From: a virus
Direction: 5' to 3' (one strand)
IMG/VR virus record: IMGVR_UViG_3300010160_001778
Location: 1 to 23,978 of that record
DNA: 23,978 nt
The translations under genes were made by a program, and so were the position numbers. Shown piece after piece: positions 21,112 through 23,978 of the stretch; the first letter of the stretch is position 1, and every line of letters starts with the position of its first letter. The notes under the pieces were generated by a model. The model saw nothing but the letters and a program-made list of their open reading frames with translations. It had not been told where the DNA came from and ran no database searches.

Positions 21112-22305
21112 TTACGCATTGACTAACTCTTTACTATTTAGAACTAACTTATCCACTCTACTCATACGCATATAGAGTTCAGGATACCTGCCGTTGTTGG
21201 CTTGTATCCAGTCAGCGAACCACTCCCAACTTAACGCACCCATTTTAACATCAGATAGGGTCAAGTCCCTTGTGTATTCTACTGTTGCGTGTGCTAATTG
21301 TATAGCACTAAGAACACTACTAGGGTTCATAGTTCCTCTAAAGAACCTGAGTTCTAGCGTGTGTTCGTTCTGCGTATTTACCGCAGAATATCTCTCGGTC
21401 ATAGCCCTGCTAGGGTGTGCGACCTTGTTTGCTAATGTGAAGTATGGTCGGTCATACTCATCATACTGCCACACATCACTAAACTTAGCATAGGTAGAAC
21501 TTCTACCGCCTAACTTCATCATCTTATCTGAGTTCTTATAGATAAGGGATAAGAACCTATGCGTGTGTGCGCCACCCTTAAACCCTGCCCTGCTTATATG
21601 AATATGAAGTCCGCAACTCTTAGCGTCCCAACTCCTAGCCGTATGAACCCTGCGTAGATAGTCTAGCGTAGTCCATAAGTTCTTATGGTCAGCGAAGTAA
21701 TCTAATGTAGCAGGGTGAGATACCATTTCGAACCCACGATACCCGCCACTATTGATACTGCTATCCTCTTTAAGATATACGAACTCGCCTAACATCTCGC
21801 CAATATACTCGGCACTATCACTTAGGTTGTTATCCCTAATCTCCATTTCTAATTCTATACCGAAGTGTAGTTTATTCTTATCCTCACCATAGAATATAGG
21901 GTGTGGCTTGTAGGAATAATTATTGATTAACCTACCACCACTCTCACACTCACACTCATCTCGGTTATACTGTTCACAACTATCGCACCAAGTCGCACCA
22001 TTTTGGCAACAGTCCTCGCACCAATAGACACCAATATCTGCCACCTCATAACTAGAGTGGTTGTCCGAGTAAGTATCCTCGCACCTCTCACACCAGAAGG
22101 TATAGTTATCAGCGCATACCTCGCAATAAGTTCCACAACCCTGAACATATCTACTATTATCAGCGTAGTCATACTCCTCGCAACGCTCACACCATATACG
22201 ACAGTCAGCGCATATCTTATCGCCATTACGATTACTCTCTAGTTCATCAGGTCTATAATCACTAGAGCAACTAGAACACTCTACTAATTCTATATCCTCA
22301 GACAT
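21112..22305 (-). CDS. Amidoligase (COOH-NH2 ligase family) with N-terminal zinc fingers
   Basis: A 397-residue protein. Residues 1-120 have 18 cysteines in CxxC-like pairs (CSSC, CADCRIWCERC, YCEVC, WCERC, WCEDCC, WCDSC, CEC), probably several zinc ribbons. From ~146 on it matches the glutamine-synthetase-fold amidoligases: LHFGIELEMEI, LKEDSSI, GFEMVSHPATL, CGLHIHISR (~231-239), RYSAVN (~305-310) and ELRFFRGTMN (~318-327). These ATP-dependent enzymes join a carboxyl to an amine. The substrate, which may be peptidoglycan, a protein or a small molecule, is unknown; the fingers may bind it. AAGGAG before ATG 22305. The gene pairs with the glutamine amidotransferase. Confidence 0.85.
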   Translation of the reverse strand: MSEDIELVECSSCSSDYRPDELESNRNGDKICADCRIWCERCEEYDYADNSRYVQGCGTYCEVCADNYTFWCERCEDTYSDNHSSYEVADIGVYWCEDCCQNGATWCDSCEQYNRDECECESGGRLINNYSYKPHPIFYGEDKNKLHFGIELEMEIRDNNLSDSAEYIGEMLGEFVYLKEDSSINSGGYRGFEMVSHPATLDYFADHKNLWTTLDYLRRVHTARSWDAKSCGLHIHISRAGFKGGAHTHRFLSLIYKNSDKMMKLGGRSSTYAKFSDVWQYDEYDRPYFTLANKVAHPSRAMTERYSAVNTQNEHTLELRFFRGTMNPSSVLSAIQLAHATVEYTRDLTLSDVKMGALSWEWFADWIQANNGRYPELYMRMSRVDKLVLNSKELVNA

Positions 22306-22306
22306 A

Positions 22307-22486
22307 TTAACTCCTTACTTTACCCGATACTTCGATTATTATATCACTAATCTTATTCTTTAGCAAGTCAGCAGATATAGCCATACCCTTAAAGTCGCCT
22401 CTATCATACCAATTCGCTTGGGTTCTAAGAGATGTTCTAATAAGTTCTAGTTCATCTCTAGTTAATTCTATCACTATATTATCCAC
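22307..22486 (-). CDS. Small protein before the amidoligase
   Basis: A 59-residue ORF from GTG 22486, beginning MDNIVIELTRDELELIRTSL and ending IIIEVSGKVRS; a second GTG four codons later is also possible. It looks like a short helix-rich protein with DELELIRTSLRTQANWY as one long helix. The stop lies one base before the amidoligase ATG, and the last codons hold the AAGGAG of that gene, so expression is coupled. Only weak ribosome binding sequence precedes its own start. Function unknown. Confidence 0.6.
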   Translation of the reverse strand: MDNIVIELTRDELELIRTSLRTQANWYDRGDFKGMAISADLLKNKISDIIIEVSGKVRS

Positions 22487-22488
22487 GA

Positions 22489-22650
22489 TTACTTACGCTC
22501 TCGGAATAACTTGATACTTCTTAGGGTGATAGCAATTACTGCCATTAGAACAAGTGTTCTATGTGGTAGCCATATCTCACCGAAGTAAGTGCTTAGGTAG
22601 GTAGCAACGCTATCCACGCTAAACTCTCGGATTATCTCCATAGTTCTCAT
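22489..22650 (-). CDS. Small one-TM membrane protein
   Basis: A 53-residue ORF from ATG 22650, beginning MRTMEIIREFSVDSVATYLS, with one hydrophobic segment (TLVLMAVIAITL, ~33-44) and a basic end (RSIKLFRERK), so the C-terminus is likely in the cytoplasm. An in-frame ATG at 22641 is the alternative; AGGAGAG lies just upstream of the first. It is the first gene after the promoter at 22685-22713, and it ends two bases before the next ORF, putting it in one operon with the amidoligase pair. Confidence 0.6.
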   Translation of the reverse strand: MRTMEIIREFSVDSVATYLSTYFGEIWLPHRTLVLMAVIAITLRSIKLFRERK

Positions 22651-22684
22651 CTCTCCTAACCATTAGTGATTAGGCTACCCTCTA

Positions 22685-22713
22685 AGGATACCATACCCTT
22701 AAAGGATAGTCAA
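22685..22713 (-). promoter_or_regulatory. Promoter for the amidoligase/amidotransferase operon
   Basis: Minus-strand TTGACT (22713-22708), 17-bp spacer, TATCCT (22690-22685). Downstream, at 22655-22674, CCTAA and TTAGG arms form a 5-bp inverted repeat with a TAGTGAT half-site in its 10-nt loop (the half-site of the operator at 20232-20248). It should drive 22650 down to 20255. Confidence 0.7.
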
Positions 22714-22717
22714 GCCA

Positions 22718-22933
22718 CTACTTTAATCTATTAAATATCTTCTCAATAGTGCCGTCATAACTCTCAGCACCCTCGCCGTCAGCACCTTCTAGCCAAACAA
22801 TTTTCTTACCCACTCTAATCGTAGAACCTTCTCCGTGAAGGCTCATTAGTAATGGTGCGCCGTAATCATCTGAATTACACTTAGCAATTAAGCGACCTTC
22901 AGGGTCGTAAGCGTCTAAGGTTATCTTAGCCAT
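22718..22933 (-). CDS. Small beta-rich protein of unknown function
   Basis: A 71-residue protein starting MAKITLDAYDPEGRLIAKCN, with strand-rich IRVGKKIVWLEG and a helical end (DGTIEKIFNRLK). AGAAGGAG before ATG 22933 is a strong ribosome binding site. It is transcribed alone from the promoter at 22962-22990, and the next promoter follows its stop directly. No family is recognised. Confidence 0.65.
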   Translation of the reverse strand: MAKITLDAYDPEGRLIAKCNSDDYGAPLLMSLHGEGSTIRVGKKIVWLEGADGEGAESYDGTIEKIFNRLK

Positions 22934-22961
22934 TTATTCTCCTTCTATTAAGTTATACCTA

Positions 22962-22990
22962 AGTATAGCATACTCAGGGCTACAAGTCAA
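22962..22990 (-). promoter_or_regulatory. Promoter for the 71-residue gene
   Basis: Minus-strand TTGACT (22990-22985), 17-bp spacer, TATACT (22967-22962). It starts 17 nt beyond the end of the tRNA-like element, so that element would not be part of this transcript but of one from further upstream. Confidence 0.75.
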
Positions 22991-23006
22991 GTTCTGACTT
23001 ATGGCG

Positions 23007-23057
23007 TGTCCTAGTAGGGTATCGAACCCTAAGCATACCGAACCTATCGGCTAGGAC
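23007..23057 (-). ncRNA. 51-nt tRNA-like three-way junction
   Basis: On the minus strand GTCCTAG (5') and CTAGGAC (3') form a perfect 7-bp acceptor-like stem followed by A. The 3' half contains TAGGG-TTCGATA-CCCTA, a tRNA T-arm with 5-bp stem and a 7-nt TTCGATA loop, joined to the acceptor strand with no linker, just as in tRNA. The D- and anticodon-arm space is reduced to one small hairpin (CCGA-TAGGT-TCGG) and six nt. It begins 10 nt after the stop at 23068, on the same strand. It cannot be a decoding tRNA; it may be a degenerate tRNA, an RNase P/Z target, a 3'-end element or an attachment-site relic. Confidence 0.6.
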
Positions 23058-23067
23058 TATCTTACAA

Positions 23068-23385
23068 TTATAGGTAGTTCTCAGCAGGTCTAGCCAATAG
23101 ACTAGCCATTAGAGCCTTGCGCTCATCAAGCGCAATTCTACGCAACTCATCAGCACTTAAAGGTTTAGGGGTAGTGTCGGGCTTAGGTTTGGCGTTCTTA
23201 ATAGTTCGCCGTGCCAGTTTAACCGCTTGACTATCCTCGATAGCCACGATTAAATTGCCCTCTTTATCACGCACCTCTAGGTTGCTGAACCGCTTACTGC
23301 GCGAACCTAGCCACGCAGGGGCAGAACGAACATCTCTAGGGGGTGTGATAATGCTACCGCTAACCCCATAGGGGTTATACGACAC
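23068..23385 (-). CDS. Small basic protein of unknown function
   Basis: A 105-residue protein from GTG 23385 (MSYNPYGVSGSIITPPRDVR); GAGAGGA six bases upstream supports the start. An N-terminal Gly/Pro stretch is followed by a basic, helical region (AVKLARRTIKNAKPKPD) and a C-terminal helix with ADELRRIALDERKALMASLL. It is preceded by two tandem promoters and a highly structured leader, and is followed by the tRNA-like element, so it is likely a highly expressed early gene. No family is recognised. Confidence 0.65.
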   Translation of the reverse strand: MSYNPYGVSGSIITPPRDVRSAPAWLGSRSKRFSNLEVRDKEGNLIVAIEDSQAVKLARRTIKNAKPKPDTTPKPLSADELRRIALDERKALMASLLARPAENYL

Positions 23386-23401
23386 TATCTATCCTCTCAC
23401 T

Positions 23402-23511
23402 AGGGGCTAGATTACTTAGTGAGTAAGTGGCTAAGAGCCCTCGGTCAGCGCACCCGCCGACACTACTAGGAAGGCAAACCCACCCACCTACTTACTAAGT
23501 AATCTAACCTT
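23402..23511 (-). ncRNA. Long structured RNA element (leader or small RNA)
   Basis: A 23-bp near-perfect stem joins 23408-23430 and 23484-23506 (two G-U/A-type differences); beyond a 1x1 mismatch, four more pairs extend it. Inside, minus-strand GCCTTC pairs with GAGGGC, and GTCGGCG pairs with CGCTGAC around a GGTG loop, so the whole element is one extended hairpin. Transcription from the promoter with -10 at 23521-23526 would start about 23514, almost exactly at its base. The ribosome binding site of the next gene lies just after it. It could be a riboregulator in the leader, a processed small RNA, or a DNA structure used at an origin. Confidence 0.6.
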
Positions 23512-23520
23512 GTAGAACTT

Positions 23521-23549
23521 ACTCTACACTATCCCTCACCGCTTGTCAA
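23521..23549 (-). promoter_or_regulatory. Promoter proximal to the structured leader
   Basis: Minus-strand TTGACA (23549-23544), 17-bp spacer, TAGAGT (23526-23521). Upstream of the -35 lies CGACACGCCG (plus-strand 23553-23562), a 10-mer repeated beside the next promoter. Confidence 0.75.
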
Positions 23550-23552
23550 GTT

Positions 23553-23562
23553 CGACACGCCG
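23553..23562. promoter_or_regulatory. Repeated 10-mer CGACACGCCG, copy 1
   Basis: CGACACGCCG lies three bases upstream of the -35 box of the proximal promoter, on the plus strand as written. The same 10-mer stands one base upstream of the -35 box of the distal promoter at 23660-23669. A shared activator or repressor site is likely. Confidence 0.5.
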
Positions 23563-23629
23563 TAAGTTCTAAATATATTTTAAGTTCTTTATTTAGTTAT
23601 ATCGGGCTATTACTAACCTGATAAAGAGA

Positions 23630-23658
23630 ATACTACCACGCTTAAATTGTAAAGTCAA
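23630..23658 (-). promoter_or_regulatory. Distal tandem promoter
   Basis: Minus-strand TTGACT (23658-23653), 17-bp spacer, TAGTAT (23635-23630). It is 109 bp upstream of the proximal promoter and points the same way, so both would transcribe the structured element and the gene at 23385. Confidence 0.7.
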
Positions 23659-23659
23659 G

Positions 23660-23669
23660 CGACACGCCG
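23660..23669. promoter_or_regulatory. Repeated 10-mer CGACACGCCG, copy 2
   Basis: An exact second copy of the 10-mer, one base upstream of the distal -35 box. The core GACACGCC also occurs once on the other strand at 23003-23010, overlapping the 3' end of the tRNA-like element. Confidence 0.5.
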
Positions 23670-23743
23670 ACCCTATTATGTTATCTACATCACACAAACA
23701 TCTGTTCGATTACTGGCGGGTAATATATGGTCGGGGAGATAGT

Positions 23744-23759
23744 TCGAACAAGTGTTCGA
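23744..23759. promoter_or_regulatory. SOS (LexA)-like box
   Basis: TCGAAC-AAGT-GTTCGA is a perfect 16-bp palindrome that fits the LexA consensus of actinobacteria (TCGAAC-N4-GTTCGA) and the Gram-positive form CGAAC-N4-GTTCG. It lies ~85 bp upstream of the distal minus-strand promoter and near the start of whatever lies to the right. It may link phage expression to host DNA damage, or be the site of a phage repressor with similar specificity. Confidence 0.65.
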
Positions 23760-23978
23760 GTATTTCAGTATTTTAATTACACTCAGGTAGTTCTAAGGTA
23801 TCTCTCAGGAAACTATCAGGTAATTCCTACTGGTTGGTAAGTAAATAAGTCTATAAATCGATAAGTCGACAATTCTTTGACCCAGAGTGCTTAACTTTTA
23901 CTGCGGTAATATATATATGTCTTAGGTAATAACTTTATGTTAGGTGGCCTAATATGTATACAAATAGGACATTATAAA

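Larger units (their letters stand above)
23386..23978. other. Non-coding regulatory region at the window end
   Basis: No convincing ORF is present in these ~590 nt on either strand. It holds the structured RNA element, two tandem minus-strand promoters, two 10-mer copies and the SOS-like box. Beyond 23760 the sequence is AT-rich with short inverted repeats (for example TTAGG-TGG-CCTAA at 23940-23952) and a run of related TCAGG/TAAGG words at ~23785-23830. It could include a replication origin or the control region of an operon beyond the window; I see no proof of either. Confidence 0.5.

Noticed and set aside
21194-22242. Plus-strand ORFs opposite the amidoligase gene
   Set aside because: Antisense shadows of a gene with clear family motifs. 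No ribosome binding sites.
23007-23057. Functional tRNA gene
   Set aside because: There is room for neither a D-arm nor an anticodon arm (19 nt where ~41 are needed).
23007-23057. Confirmed attachment site (attP)
   Set aside because: No integrase gene is in the window, and the 5' acceptor strand is also kept, which an attP core does not need. It is left only as an alternative.

Overview
The window is part of a tailed double-stranded DNA phage genome (or a provirus of one) that infects an actinobacterium. Three signs point to the host: a WhiB-family iron-sulfur regulator on the minus strand, a muralytic domain of the type actinobacteria secrete, and a 16-bp palindrome near the right end that matches the actinobacterial/mycobacterial LexA box. 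The DNA is AT-rich by eye, most genes have clear GGAG-type ribosome binding sites, and genes overlap by ATGA or TAATG. An AT-rich, perhaps freshwater, actinobacterial host is an inference. No host chromosomal genes are visible.

Left region (1-11091, plus strand): one long late operon. It opens with small lysine-rich proteins (DUF5872-like and DUF6321-like), a GT-A glycosyltransferase, a small unknown protein and a probable head-tail connector. A 924-residue repetitive tail fibre follows, with a small coiled-coil partner. Next is a tightly coupled cassette of four genes: an Asp/Asn beta-hydroxylase-like dioxygenase, a sulfotransferase, an APS kinase fused to an HxGH nucleotidyltransferase, and a DUF2061 membrane protein. 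It looks like a phage-encoded sulfate-activation and sulfation module placed among the tail genes. The operon ends with a 733-residue tail protein, two small membrane proteins (holin candidates) flanking a CHAP endolysin, and a strong intrinsic terminator. A single methyltransferase gene faces the terminator from the minus strand.

Middle region (11826-17691, plus strand): the replication operon. It carries a Cas4/AddB-like Fe-S nuclease split in two by an inserted 77-residue ORF, a zinc-ribbon protein, a DnaB/RecA-like ATPase, a Holliday-junction-resolvase-like nuclease, a primase divided into zinc-finger and Toprim ORFs that overlap by 152 nt, a DUF1599 protein, a metallophosphoesterase and a sigma-like factor.

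Right region (23385 down to 17673, minus strand): small early and regulatory genes. These include zinc-ribbon proteins, a PD-(D/E)XK-like protein, a membrane-anchored transglycosylase-like protein, WhiB, and a two-gene amidoligase plus class II glutamine amidotransferase unit with unusual cysteine-rich extensions. Five CTTGAC[T/A]-N17-TANNNT promoters drive this strand; one has a 17-bp palindrome over its -10 box. A 110-nt extended hairpin forms the leader of the rightmost gene, a 51-nt tRNA-like three-way junction follows that gene, and the last ~470 nt are non-coding and hold the SOS-like box. The strongest candidates for undescribed biology are the sulfation cassette, the amidoligase/amidotransferase pair, the split nuclease and the two structured RNAs.
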